Shown: positions 27,562-39,625 of the stretch, one piece after another
Layout of the letters: each line of letters begins with the position of its first letter
How positions within the stretch are numbered: the stretch's first letter is position 1
Assembly (NCBI RefSeq): GCF_036373705.1
Contig: NC_089869.1
Coordinates: 17,001,550 to 17,065,549, forward strand
Direction: 5' to 3'
From: Amia ocellicauda
Taxonomy: Eukaryota; Chordata; Actinopteri; Amiiformes; Amiidae
DNA length: 64,000 nucleotides
Translations under genes and position numbers: made by a program
Notes under the pieces: generated by a model
Seen by the model: only the letters and a program-made list of their open reading frames with translations
Told to the model about the DNA's origin: nothing
The model's database searches: none

Positions 27562-27793
27562 GCTCTGGACAAAAATTAACAGACCACTGCAAATTTTTCT
27601 TAAATCAGCATCTCTACATGTATGGCAGACATTCCATTCCATTCAAATTTGTATTTGGAATTTAGGAGAAATGTTGTCAGTAGTTTATAGAATAAAACTA
27701 AAATGTTAATTTTACCCAAACACATACCTATAAATAGTAAAACCAGAGAAACTGATAATTTTGCAGTGGTCTCATTTTTTTTCTCCAGAGCTG
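27560..27793. mobile_element. Tc1/mariner-type MITE (CAGCTCTGG family), copy 2
   Basis: A 234-bp element flanked by TA, with ends CAGCTCTGGACAAAAAT and CTCCAGAGCTG. It aligns along most of its length with the reverse complement of the copy at 12799-13059, including shared internal segments (the CATCTCTACATG region). It is non-coding. A TA tract separates it from the DD36E transposon at 27808. Confidence 0.8.
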
Positions 27794-27807
27794 TATATAT
27801 ATATATA

Positions 27808-29025
27808 CACTCACCTAAAGGATTATTAGGAACACCTGTTCAATTTCTCATTAATGCAATTATCTAACCAACCAATCACATGGCAGTTGCTTCAATGCAT
27901 TTAGGGGTGTGGTCCTGGTCAAGACAATCTCCTGAACTCCAAACTGAATGTCTGAATGGGAAAGAAAGGTGATTTAAGCAATTTTGAGCATGGCATGGTT
28001 GTTGGTGCCAGACGGGCCGGTCTGAGTATTTCACAATCTGCTCAGTTACTGGGATTTTCACGCACAACCATTTCTAGGGTTTACAAAGAATGGTGTGAAA
28101 AAGGAAAAACATCCAGTATGCGGCAGTCCTGTGGGCGAAAATGCCTTGTTGATGCTAGAGGTCAGAGGAGAATGGGCCGACTGATTCAAGCTGACAGAAG
28201 AGCAACTTTGACTGAAATAACCACTCGTTACAACCGAGGTATGCAGCAAAGCATTTGTGAAGCCACAACACGTACAACCTTGAGGCGGATGGGCTACAAC
28301 AGCAGAAGACCCCACCGGGTACCACTCATCTCCACTACAAATAGGAAAAAGAGGCTACAATTTGCACAAGCTCACCAAAATTGGACAGTTGAAGACTGGA
28401 AAAATGTTGCCTGGTCTGATGAGTCTCGATTTCTGTTGAGACATTCAGATGGTAGCGTCAGAATTTGGCGTAAACAGAATGAGAACATGGATCCATCATG
28501 CCTTGTTACCACTGTGCAGGCTGGTGGTGGTGGTGTAATGGTGTGGGGGATGTTTTCTTGGCACACTTTAGGCCCCTTAGTGCCAATTGGGCATCGTTTA
28601 AATGCCACGGCCTACCTGAGCATTGTTTCTGACCATGTCCATCCCTTTATGACCACCATGTACCCATCCTCTGATGGCTACTTCCAGCAGGATAATGCAC
28701 CATGTCACAAAGGTCGAATCATTTCAAATTGGTTTCTTGAACATGACAATGAGTTCACTGTACTAAACTGGCCCCCGCAGTCACCAGATCTCAACCCAAT
28801 AGAGCATCTTTGGGATGTGGTGGAACGGGAGCTTCGTGCCCTGGATGTGCATCCCACAAATCTCCATCAACTGCAAGATGCTATCCTATCAATATGGGCC
28901 AACATTTCTAAAGAATGCTTTCAGCACCTTGTTGAATCAATGCCACGTAGAATTAAGGCAGTTCTGAAGGCGAAAGGGGGTCAAACACAGTATTAGTATG
29001 GTGTTCCTAATAATCCTTTAGGTGA

Positions 29026-29028
<3 letters not shown>
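27808..29028 (+). mobile_element. Intact Tc1/mariner DD36E transposon, copy 2
   Basis: 1221 bp, exactly the length of copy 1, with the same 29-bp terminal repeats and flanking TA. It is inserted within a TA microsatellite that now extends for about 60 bases beyond its right end. Near-identity to copy 1 indicates recent activity of the family in this lineage. Confidence 0.92.
27956..28996 (+). CDS. Tc1/mariner DD36E transposase, copy 2 (intact ORF)
   Basis: 346 residues, uninterrupted, with the same helix-turn-helix domain and catalytic boxes as the minus-strand copy at 20035-21075 ([28 protein letters not shown]; 36 residues between the second Asp and the Glu). The four differences from copy 1 lie outside the catalytic residues. 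It may still encode an active transposase, which cannot be judged from sequence alone. Confidence 0.93.
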   Translation: MGKKGDLSNFEHGMVVGARRAGLSISQSAQLLGFSRTTISRVYKEWCEKGKTSSMRQSCGRKCLVDARGQRRMGRLIQADRRATLTEITTRYNRGMQQSICEATTRTTLRRMGYNSRRPHRVPLISTTNRKKRLQFAQAHQNWTVEDWKNVAWSDESRFLLRHSDGSVRIWRKQNENMDPSCLVTTVQAGGGGVMVWGMFSWHTLGPLVPIGHRLNATAYLSIVSDHVHPFMTTMYPSSDGYFQQDNAPCHKGRIISNWFLEHDNEFTVLNWPPQSPDLNPIEHLWDVVERELRALDVHPTNLHQLQDAILSIWANISKECFQHLVESMPRRIKAVLKAKGGQTQY

Positions 29029-29095
<67 letters not shown>

Positions 29096-29112
29096 CTCTG
29101 GAAAAAAAAGAT
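29029..29112. repeat. (TA)n microsatellite and MITE end fragment
   Basis: A TA tract of about 64 bases runs into a solitary CAGCTCTGGAAAAAAA end (from 29093) of the MITE family. The opposite end is not seen, so this is a truncated copy. Confidence 0.7.
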
Positions 29113-30668
29113 TACTTAATGTTAGCATAAAGGTGGTACATGGGTAAAAAAAAAAATATTTGCTATGAAAAAAAAGGGGTTATTTTTTGTAATCTGCTGT
29201 TGCTGCATATCAGTTGTGCAAAGCCTGATTTTAACACACTATGATTATGGAGATTGTTAGAGTTCATGTAATCTAAGAATCTGATCTTAGTTGCATCAGT
29301 GATATGCTGTTTGAGGTCATTGGCATTGTCTGAAATAAATGTTGGCTTATGAGAGTGCCATGTCAGTTGCTACAGGCTTGTCTAAACAAAACTGCAATAA
29401 CAAAATTATTTATTTCACAAGGGCCACAGTCATGCACTTAGATTTTGCCATTGTCAACCCTTTGCCCAGATAAACACATGCATAGACGCACACATTCATT
29501 ATTTAGCAAAAGCAAAGAGCAAAACCTACCTCTGCTTGCAATGTCTGTACAAGAAGTTTGGTGTTAACACAGAGGTAGATTTGTAAGAGTAAAATTAGTC
29601 AGTACATATTGTGATATTTTGAAAAACAAAAGTGCAACATTTATGGAATAATATGGTAAGGGTCTATATGCATCTTTTATTTATTTATTTATTTATTAGC
29701 AGACACCCATGTCCAGGGCGACTTACAAAATGAAAGAGGAATCTACCTACCATGCAGCATGTTACTGGGATCTGAACACAGAGGTTCATGGAGAATAGAA
29801 TCGAAAGCATCCCATGGCATGTCTGTGTCCTCCCTTTTTTGACACTGAATATCTGTGGGGTGAACTGGAATGATGAATCAGGAAGATACTATATGCTTTG
29901 TTATCAGCTTCTTGCTTCAGTAGACTCTGCATCACAGATGGCACAGTATTCTTCTGACAACATAGCAAAAGCACTGTAGCAAAAGCATTATTAAATATTA
30001 AATATTAAATTCTATGTGATGTCCCCATCATCTTGGCAATACATGTATACATATCTAGATGCATTTTTGTTTTGGTTTGTCCTTACATTACCTTTACTGC
30101 CGTCTGTGGAGGTAACACATATCTCATAAATAATGCCATTAATATGTCATGTACATAATTTCCAAATGACACAGCAAATAAAACAGTGTTAATCCAGTTC
30201 TGTGCACTTTGGAGTGGATCTGATTTACAGGCATGATTAAAACGGGAGAAAAAGAAATAAACAACATTCCTCAGTGAGGGGACTTCTCCAGGTGCCATAG
30301 GGCTGTTACAACTCATAAATGTTATATGAAGGCAGTATAAACGGCAAGCTTTAACTCCCACAACAAAATAAGAAACTCTTATTATGTATAGACTGTGTCT
30401 TTGAAAGCTCCACGTTGTCCTTTTATTAAAATGATTAAACAACACACTCCCCCACAGGCCAATATTGTATTGGATTAATTAATTAAAATTTGCTATTGAA
30501 ACGGTCTCTGCACTAGGGGGCACATTCATTTGGTGCGGAACTTCACCCAACTAGTAAAGAATAAACAGTGTTAGTTTAATCAGAACAACAAATGTAATGG
30601 TACCGAGAATTGCTTGCTTGAACCAGTCTTTGCAAAGTTACACTTTGAATTAACACACATACACTATG
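29113..30668. other. Intergenic, no gene recognised
   Basis: AT-rich sequence. At 29675-29735 a (TTTA)n tract leads into a TTAGCAGACACCCATGTCC and AGGGCGACTTAC tail of the SINE-like family seen elsewhere in the window. Small open frames here lack any family resemblance. Confidence 0.5.
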
Positions 30669-30877
30669 TACAGTGAGGGAAAAAAGTATTTGATCCCCTG
30701 CTGATTTTGTACGTTTGCCCACTGACAAAGAAATGATCAGTCTATAATTTTAATGGTAGGTGTATTTTAACAATGAGAGACAGAATGACAACAAAAAAAT
30801 CCAGAAAAACGCATTTCAAAAAAGTTATAAATTGATTTGCATGTTAATGAGGGAAATAAGTATTTGATCCCTTCAAC

Positions 30878-31829
30878 TTAGTACTTGGTGGCAAAACCCT
30901 TGTTGGCAATCACAGAGGTCAGACGTTTCTTGTAGTTGGCCACCAGGTTTGCACACATCTCAGGAGGGATTTTGTCCCACTCCTCTTTGCAGATCCTCTC
31001 CAAGTCATTAAGGTTTCGAGGCTGACGTTTGGCAACTCGAACCTTCAGCTCCCTCCACAGATTTTCTATGGGATTAAGGTCTGGAGACTGGCTAGGCCAC
31101 TCCAGGACCTTAATGTGCTTCTTCTTGAGCCACTCCTTTGTTGCCTTGGCTGTGTGTTTTGGGTCATTGTCATGCTGGAATACCCATCCACGACCCATTT
31201 TCAATGCCCTGGCTGAGGGAAGGAGGTTCTCACCCAAGGTTTGACGGTACATGGCCCCGTCCATCGTCCCTTTGATGCGGTGCAGTTGTCCTGTCCCCTT
31301 AGCAGAAAAACCCCCCCAAAGCATAATGTTTCCACCTCCATGTTTGACGGTGGGGATGGTGTTCTTGGGGTCATAGGCAGCATTCCTCCTCCTCCAAACA
31401 CGGTGAGTTGAGTTGATGCCAAAGAGCTCGATTTTGGTCTCATCTGACCACAACACTTTCACCCAGTTCTCCTCTGAATCATTCAGATGTTCATTGGCAA
31501 ACTTCAGACTGATTCCTCACCGTTCTCATGATCATTGAAACTCCACGAGGTGAGATCTTGCATGGAGCCCCAGACCGAGGGAGACTGACAGTTATTTTGT
31601 GTTTCTTCCATTTGTGAATAATCGCACCAACTGTTGTCACCTTCTCACCAAGCTGCTTGGCGATGGTCTTGTAGCCCATTCCAGCCTTGTGTAGGTCTAC
31701 AATCTTGTCCCTGACATCCTTGGACAGCTCTTTGGTCTTGGCCATGGTGGAGAGTTTGGAATCTGATTGATTGATTGCTTCTGTGGACAGGTGTCTTTTA
31801 TACAGGTAACGAGCTGAGATTAGGAGCAC
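30878..31829 (-). pseudogene. Tc1-like DD34E transposase pseudogene
   Basis: The N-terminal part (31491-31829) carries the helix-turn-helix domain ([20 protein letters not shown]). The C-terminal part (30878-31462) has [21 protein letters not shown] and [13 protein letters not shown], with 34 residues between the second Asp and the Glu. Between them the frame shifts and the linker normally joining the two domains, some tens of residues, is missing. Both a deletion and a frameshift therefore inactivate it. Confidence 0.88.
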
Positions 31830-31864
31830 TCCCTCTCAGCTCGTTACCTGTATAAAAGACACCT
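31789..31864. repeat. Perfect palindrome inside the Tc1-like element
   Basis: Two perfectly complementary 31-base arms (31789-31819 and 31834-31864) are separated by a 14-base loop. The arms begin AGGTGTCTTTTATACAGG. The palindrome lies between the transposase start and the inner edge of the right terminal repeat. Confidence 0.9.
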
Positions 31865-32902
31865 GGGAGCCAGAAATCTTGCTGATTGATAGGGGATCAA
31901 ATACTTATTTACCTGATTAACATGCAAATCAATTTATAACTTTTTTGAAATGCATTTTTCTGGATTTGTTTGTTGTTATTCTGTCTCTCACTGTTAAAAT
32001 ACACCTACCATTAAAATTATAGACTGATCATTTCTTTGTGAGTTGGCAAATGTACAAAATCAGCAGAGGATCAAATACTTTTTTCCCTCACTGTATATTT
32101 GTATGACATTGGTTACCTGTGTGTTCATTTAGAACATTCTACATCTTTATTTGTTTTTTGAGAACAATTTAAGCAGGCCAGAGTGTTCATAAACTGAGGA
32201 ACTGTAAAAGACTGAGGGGGCAAACAGGAAAACTTCACTGGGGAAGCAAAACTGTAGCAGTAACACAAAGCACATCACAAAATATCCACCAAACGGTTCT
32301 AATAAGTGCTGTGACACTGAGCAGTTCAAATACTTTATTGCTCAACAATGTTCAGACACTGCTGATGAACATATTTGAAACTTGTTTACTTGATACAGGT
32401 GATGTTTACAGTAAAGATGATTGTGTAAAGGTGCAACACTAACACCTTGATTAACAACTATTTGTTGAGATATGCTATTAGTAAAACATCCCCAGATACC
32501 AACACTTTCATTATACTGCATACAGGCACTTTCAATTCCTAAAATGAGGCCACACTGAATTACCAGTTGCAGATAGTGCAGGTTTTTATCAGTATAGAAA
32601 AAGGTGAATGAATAGGAAATCCTAGGCTGTTACACAATATTTAGCTGTTTAGGTCTCACCCACACTAAGAGAGTAGCAGAGTTTATCTCCAAGGTGTTAT
32701 CAGGAAATAATATAGTATGGCATTGAGCATTTTGATAATGTGTCTGACCATGCCTTTGGGTACAGACATGCAGTGCTTTAGACTGGTTTAATTGGCCTTA
32801 TGTAGGTTGTGTTAAAAAAGTTCCATCATAAATGAGACTGCAGCTTTTACAGGTTACACAGGTATGTTACCAAAGTGAACTTGAACATTCCAGAACAGCT
32901 GA

Positions 32903-32991
32903 GACAAAGGGAAAGGTGTGCAATATCCAAAAAATGTGCATCTGTATATTTACATACAGATATGTGGATATTGCACACCTTTCCCTTTGTC
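32903..32991. repeat. 89-nt hairpin with perfect 26-bp outer stem
   Basis: The arms 32903-32928 (GACAAAGGGAAAGGTGTGC...) and 32966-32991 are exactly complementary. The loop region itself has an inner 8-bp stem (ATCTGTAT / ATACAGAT). The shape is like a miRNA precursor or a snap-back duplication. No transposon ends are seen around it. Confidence 0.75.
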
Positions 32992-33886
32992 ACGGCTTTT
33001 CAAGGTCACTAAACTAATTATATATATACATTTATTACAGAAAGGAAGGTTTGCTTACTCTTGATTTTGCTTCTTGACTTCTTAAATGTCTGAGAAGTAC
33101 TCTAATAGGATTGTCCCGAATCCGCTGTATCAATCTCTAATCTGATTACACTGTACAATTAGATCATCTGTAATTACAAAGCACCTTCTGACCAGTTTGG
33201 AAAGGAGCCTAATCAAGATGTATTGCAAAAAGGTTCAGTGCTTCAAGATGTCACTGTCAACCACTGGCCTTCTGCTTAGTTTGGCGTTACTGTAGCGAGT
33301 GATGCAAGATCTCTTTCCGCCTAGGAACTCGGGATTGTACATATGATGAAATCACAATCTTAAAATAAACTGATAAAGACAATCTTTACAATCTTAACTA
33401 TGTCAAAAGAAGAGATATGTATAGATTTTATCTTAAAAGATTTTCTTCAGTTGTACCATTACAGGTTTATGTATTGAGTTTCATTTTCTTGAAAGCAACA
33501 CATTTTGATGAGGTAATCTGTAAAGTGCTTTATTACCCTGTAAAGGTAAGATGATAAGACATGATGAGGAAACAACTACGTAATGAACATCACAACAACA
33601 CTCACACACACACTTTATATATATTATATATATATATATACATACTGTATAATCACCTTCACCACCAGTCTTCTTGTTATTCCAAGCAGACATCTCTCTA
33701 TGCTTCTTTGTGTCGTCTGCAGGTCATTTGTGCATTAAGTGACCAGTTTTCACTAAGCACTTGTAGTATGCATTGATCAAATACTTTTTTCTACAGGCAA
33801 ATGCACTCCATCCCATGTTTACTCTTCTTTTGATTTCTTCCATAATACCTCTGTGTGCACTGATTTGTTGTCCAAGGCAGAATATG

Positions 33887-33889
<3 letters not shown>

Positions 33890-33946
<57 letters not shown>
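33890..33946. repeat. (GT)n microsatellite
   Basis: About 57 bases of alternating GT. Reading frames through it produce poly-Cys/Val or poly-Thr/His artefacts and are not genes. Confidence 0.95.
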
Positions 33947-33947
<1 letters not shown>

Positions 33948-35289
33948 GGGGGGTGGGCGTGTAATGCTTTCCCTCGAGAATGCTGAAATTCAAGTATGTT
34001 GAGGTTTGGGATCCTTTTTGACAGTATAACTGTACTATGCGTTTTAAACCCCAACTTCAAAAACAACCTTTACCTTTGCCATGAACAATTTCTGTATTTT
34101 CTCTGAAATGTGTAAATTTCTTGTTAAAAGACCAAGAGAAATGGTCATAAAATGTAAAATATTATTGCTCTGATTGATGAATTCTCGTTGAGTTCTATGT
34201 AACAGCAATTTGTTTTCCAGTAATAAGGATTTCACAGCTGGACTGACTTCCCTTTCCTGTTGTGACAGGTGATGGGATTTACGGAGTGATTAAAGGGCAA
34301 ATTACACTGGCCATACAGAAGTTCAATTTTAGCAGAACAACCTAAACGTACAGAGTGCTAACATGTAATAATACTACTTCATATACACAAACTAATACAG
34401 TCAAGCAAAAAAAAAAAAAACATTATTAAGAAGTCTACAGTGTCTAGCAATCAGAAACTTTTATCCATTGAAGAAAATGGTGTGAAATTCTAGATCCTCC
34501 TGCAAAATGTATCAGGGATCTGGGATAATTTATAAAATAGCTGTAGATGATTCCATCCTCTTTTATAGATTACCTCATGTTACAGGTTATAATTATTGCA
34601 CAAATAGCCCATGTACCTTTCAGCCAGTGGCGTGGTGTGATAGATTGCATCCAGGGGATTAAAAAAGTAAACCTACTGGCTAAAAAGCAGGTAAGGCTTG
34701 ACAATGACGTGCTAATTCATGATTGACAAACACAATGCAGAACAGCTACTTTCTTGTTCCTAAATTCCTAAGGTTTTGTATTGACGTATATAACAGTTTC
34801 CCATAATGAGTTATTCCCATAGAGCAGGTTGTAATCGCAGTCCTGCATGATAATCTTGTTTTCCAGTTCAAAGGGGTCTTCTAGTCAGGGACGCCACAAA
34901 GTGATAACTGAGGAAGTCGGGTCGTGAACAAGTCCTGTTTAAATATGTCGTCAGAACTCAAACAGCCTCTATTGCAACACAATTATAAGTGGTTAAACAA
35001 AATATAACGCCACTTCATCATACTAGTCGCTGGTAGGACGGGAGAAAACGAATGACCTACTTTTCATATGTGTGGGTTACTCCCGGGCATTGACTCAGCC
35101 AGCGAGTGAGAAACACAGGGAGGCCCACGACGCCGCAACCTGTTTCTTAAGACTTTTTATTTATAATTACTAATGACACTCCGAAGTAGATTGAGTGTGA
35201 CTGGCTGAACAACGACTTTCTTCCCCCCCAAATAAAACGCTACCTATGAATGAACCGCATTAGAGAAATGTGTAAAAAGGTGAACAGCA

Positions 35290-35440
35290 GATAACAGACA
35301 GCCAATGAGGACGGCGGGATAAGGTGGCACCCAATTGTATCCGACCAATCGCAGGGCGCACAGCAAATCCCCCCCGACCAATCGCAGCGCTCCCAGCCGC
35401 CTCTGTATAAATACGTCATCGGCAGCCTAGGTACGGAGCA
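35290..35440 (+). promoter_or_regulatory. SCD: SCD promoter
   Basis: A consensus TATAAATA box is at 35406-35413. Three CCAAT boxes lie upstream at 35302-35306, 35345-35349 and 35378-35382; the last two share the longer motif CGACCAATCGCAG. Known SCD promoters use NF-Y together with SREBP-1, so the CCAAT boxes fit; an SRE was not assigned. The block is CpG-rich. Transcription should start near 35436. Confidence 0.8.
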
Positions 35441-35796
35441 TCACTGAGACGGAATCCGGCAGCGCACATCAGCCGCTATAGTCGTCCTCTGTCGCCGCTA
35501 ACCTACTGACTGCTTAGCTTTACCGCTGTTTCTCACCGACTCTGCTGCCTTGGCAAAAGTAAGTGATGCATTTAATTATGAAAAAGGCGTTTTTACAATG
35601 TAATGTTTCGTTTCAGTGCATGCAACTAAACGGGATGTAAAAACAAAAGCAATGCATTCGCGCTAGTACTAGTTCTAGAACTGGAAAAAAAAAGGATGGT
35701 TTTTCTCCGTTTGTGATGGTGCTTCTCTGCTATGAAAATGTCTGCTGTCGTCTTCAGCTCCTCTCTCCACGCAAAGCACGGCAGAAAGGCCCCCCG

Positions 35797-37775
35797 ATGA
35801 TGAAGCACGACGACCCCGGCGCGACCACCGTGCTGCACCGGAATGGCAGCGCCGTCGCCGAGCCCTCCACCGTGGAGGATGTGTTTGACGACACCTACCG
35901 AGAGAAAGAGGGTCCGAAGCCCCCCAGAAGGGTGGTCTGGAGAAATGTCATCCTGATGAGTATGTTACACGCAGGAGCCGTGTATGCGCTGTTTCTGCTC
36001 CCCTCCGCATCTGCCGCGACCTTGGCTTGGTGTAAGTGTGTTTCTCCGTACAGGTCGGAAACGTATGTCATGTGTTGTGTTGTGCTTTTTTTTTTTTTTT
36101 TTTTCCCCTTCCAAAATGGCCAACCTGATGATTTTTTGTGGCGTAGTTGAATTGAATACAAGATGCCCGAGGCTGTGTAGTTGCGTGGTTAGGAGGAGAA
36201 GTGCTGCTGCGGGTGATGGCGCCTGGCGGTGGGCTGGGGCTGCACAGTACTGCGCTCATCTTTGCTCTCTAAGGTGTCATTTATTTTCTGGTCTTTTTCT
36301 GCAATAAGGAGCCACGCACTCCACGATTACGGATGCTTTTGCACATGCACACGCACGCAGGTGTGCATTGACGCATCTGTCTCATTGCAACTCCGTAATC
36401 CGACTTGATGATTATTATTTTGATTCTTCGTGAATTAAAATAAATTCACTTTAGCGGATTTTTTTTTTTTTTTTTTTCATCCTTTTTTCTGAAAGTCCTT
36501 TATAGGATTTGATGCAAACAATCCGGGCTTGGACAGCTTTGAATAAAACTCATATCCGATATGATTCGTCTTCCAAGCCGGTATCAGGATTTGACATGCA
36601 TATATTAGTTTAGTGCCACAATTAAGTCGGCTTTCGCAGACCCAGATGAGCACTAGTCGTGCACTATTCAATGGCGTTTTAAGTAGAGCAAGACTAGTCT
36701 GTGAAAGCAGGTGTTGGGGTATAAAAGTGTTTTATCAAGATCCTGTCTCTAAAGCCATTACAGGAAAGCCAAATGCACCTGTCATTATCTGAATGCTGCA
36801 GAATAAATGGCATCCTGTTTCCAAATAAAAATTGTACTTAGCAGTGTTATTTTTCTTCCAACTAAAAACATTTATTTTATCATGCATATATATAAGCGTA
36901 CTATTGAAACATTAAATCCCATTTGAACAAAGTAGTCATTTTAAAGGTGCATGGATGTGAACTGCAGGAAAAAACGAATTGCCAGCTAGAGCCATTTTGA
37001 GTCTTGCCTTATATTTTGCGTTGCTGAGGCTGCGTAATATTTTGTTAGAAGAACAATACACAAGAGCAATCGCAACAGACTTTCCATTGTGTGCTGGGTC
37101 AGCTGGCACCGGTGACATTGAGCCAATTTGGGCCTGAATTGTGGGCACTTGGATGGCAAACCCCAAACAGTCTGCTAATGCACAAGAATGCATTTGATCC
37201 TCACAGGTTCACTTATATATTTATTTTTCCCTCCCACAGCTTTCATTTGTTTCATGATCAGTGCATTAGGTGTGACGGCAGGAGCTCACCGGCTCTGGAG
37301 TCACCGCTCCTATAAGGCCTCATTGCCTCTGCGAATGTTCCTTGCAACTGCCAACTCAATGGCGTTCCAGGTAAATAGAAAATGTATTGCACTCATATCT
37401 CACTTCACACAAACCAATGAAAAATGGTTCGTGATAGTTTGTTCTGTATTGGGTATTGCTACTTAAACATGTTAGTTCTTGGCATGCCAAATGCAGTCTT
37501 TGCTAATCGTTGTGTACTTTTGACAGAATGACATTTACGAGTGGGCACGGGACCACAGAGTTCACCACAAGTACTCTGAAACCGATGCTGACCCCCACAA
37601 TGCTGTGCGCGGCTTTTTCTTTTCTCACATCGGGTGGCTGCTGGTGCGCAAACACCCGGACGTCATCGAAAAAGGACGCAAACTGGAGCTTGGTGACCTG
37701 AGGGCAGATAAAGTTGTCATGTTTCAAAGAAAGTAGGTTCCGGTGCCTGTTCCTCCCAACCCTGATCATGCTTGA

Positions 37776-37806
<31 letters not shown>

Positions 37807-39625
37807 AATTCAAGAATGTGCTTATTTATTCTAACTAATGTGTATTGATATCATATGAAATGTTCTTTAAATACATTTAACTTAATCTCCCCATATCATC
37901 TAGCTGCCCTGGTAGATGCTTGCTGCATGACCTGCTACACAAGTGTGGCTTCTGACTCTGTGCATAATTGTTTAATTTAATATTGTAATTGCATTTTTAT
38001 TGAAGTCAAACATGACTCAAAGGAAGCAATCCTCACCATTTATTTTAGAAAATGGCAATTGCTATGGATCTTGGAATTCTCAATGTCAGGTTTAAATGGA
38101 TGGTTAATAACATTTCCAGTTGAAAGCACAACTTCTAGTTCTAATCTAAATTTCTATAAGGGAGCAGACTGTCTAGACATGTACACTGTTGGTTCCATAG
38201 AGAAGACCCTGCTACTTTGCCAGAGTACCTTTCACTCGTCTTTGAGAAATAAGCAACAAGTACATTTTAGGGCATTGAATGTTATTTTGTAACCCTAAAG
38301 CTGAAATGTTGACTATTTATTTTGTATAATGTTCCCCAGGTATTACAAGATGTCTGTGGTGTTGATGTGCTTCGTCGTCCCCACCATGGTGCCCTGGTTG
38401 CTGTGGGAGGAGTCTCTGTGGTTGGCCTACTTCATCCCTGGGCTGCTGAGATACACCATAGTCTTGAACGCCACTTGGCTGGTGAACAGTGCAGCCCACA
38501 TGTGGGGCAACCGGCCTTATGATGGAAATATCAATCCTAGGGAGAACCGCTTTGTCACCTTCAGTGCCATAGGTAAAATCACCAATTCATTTACCCAGAA
38601 AAGTCCAAGAATATTTGTATTTTTTTGGGGGTGGGATTGGGCACAATACTGAACATCTAACTGAGGATAGCTGGTCTTGTTGCCATGTGGATTTTTCCCA
38701 AAAGTGTGGTGACATGGCTGCATGTGGCTCTTTATTGTAAGCACGACTTGTCTTTTTCCTCTTCTTGGGCCCCATTGACCTCTGTGAAATCTTGCTATGT
38801 AAATCCAATAAATACTGGACCGGACTTCTAAAATCAGGGCTGAAACCAGGAAAAGTTGATTTCCTGCAACTTTTTAGTATCCAGTGTCCATAGCATAAGT
38901 AATATGGGTCACTTTGGCAATCGGGGTAGTTATTTACTTTGTATAATTTTTCATTTTATAGAATGTATGGAAATAACCTTTAGCAGGGCAATACCTCGCA
39001 CGTCTAAATCAATATCAACTATGGCTTGATTCTAATTATTCCATGAAACTTTACAAATGTGCAGTTTCCAGTTAATTTAGGTAGATTGGAAAACTGAATA
39101 AGTAATAAAGGCAATGGGCAAATAAGATCTAAACCGTTCTAACCATAATCTCCTTCTAAATATTTACATTGCTTTTAATTTATAAACAGACAAGCATAAA
39201 TAACTGCTGCTGTAGTGACATTTGACTGATTTATTCTTAATGGGTTTACTTAAATTGGCATACTTTGAGAGAGCTCCTAATTTGCCATGCAGAATTCTTG
39301 CTTTGTTTTCTAGTTAGTTTCACTATTGAAATGAAAATATTTGCATAGGAATAAATATTAACCAGGGATGGTGTTACAATCTGCTCATCCTGAGATAACC
39401 ATGCATTTTTTCCTCTCTCTTCCAGGGGAAGGGTTTCATAACTACCACCACACATTCCCGTATGACTATGCAACAAGTGAGTTTGGCTGCAAATTGAACT
39501 TTACCACCTGCTTCATTGACTTTATGTGTTTCCTGGGCCTGGCAGAAGAACGTAAGAAAGTACCTCGTGAAATGGTCATGGCTCGAGCCCAGCGCACAGG
39601 AGATGGCAGCCACAGAAGTGGTTAA
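35797..39625 (+). CDS. SCD: SCD, stearoyl-CoA (delta-9) desaturase (complete CDS, 5 coding exons)
   Basis: A leader exon (about 35436-35558) is followed by coding exons 35797-36031 (exon from 35758), 37240-37370, 37527-37732, 38340-38572 and 39426-39625. All have GT-AG borders. The joined CDS gives 334 residues, typical of fish SCD; human is 359. The three His boxes that bind the di-iron centre are all present: HRLWSH, HRVHH and HNYHH. Hydrophobic helices surround NVILMSMLHAGAVYALFLLP, ICFMISALGVTAG and the exon 5 segment MCFVVPTMVPWLLW. Known role: an ER-membrane enzyme that puts the cis-9 double bond into stearoyl- and palmitoyl-CoA using cytochrome b5 and oxygen. Two adjacent ATGs (35797, 35800) are possible starts; the open frame upstream of 35758 is intron. 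WNT8B lies downstream, as in human. Confidence 0.97.

Larger units (their letters stand above)
30671..32093 (-). mobile_element. Decayed Tc1-like DD34E transposon of the IR/DR type
   Basis: A 1423-bp element flanked by TA (30669-30670, 32094-32095). The terminal inverted repeats are about 200 bp, near-identical, and start CAGTGAGGGAAAAAAGTATT. A related inner motif (GGGAAATAAGTATTTGATCC) recurs at the inner end of each repeat, the IR/DR layout of many fish Tc1 elements. The transposase gene inside is broken. A perfect palindrome lies near its 5' side at 31789-31864. Confidence 0.9.
32096..34900. other. TRMT2B-SCD intergenic region
   Basis: No gene is recognised. It contains a near-perfect hairpin at 32903-32991 and a (GT)n tract at 33890-33946. 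A segment at about 33811-33883 is partly repeated at about 55659-55715; both share CACTGATTTGTTGTCCAAGG. Confidence 0.5.

Noticed and set aside
30083-30445. 120-codon minus-strand open frame
   Set aside because: No recognisable motif, AT-rich composition and no flanking exon signals; likely chance.
33724-34066. Open frames of about 60-90 codons through the GT microsatellite
   Set aside because: They are made of His-Thr or Cys-Val repeats from the dinucleotide tract and have no splice or family support.
35713-35796. Upstream ATG-started extension of the SCD reading frame
   Set aside because: A clear acceptor (TCTTCAG at 35751-35757) places the start of this exon at 35758, so the upstream part is intron; the family start fits 35797.
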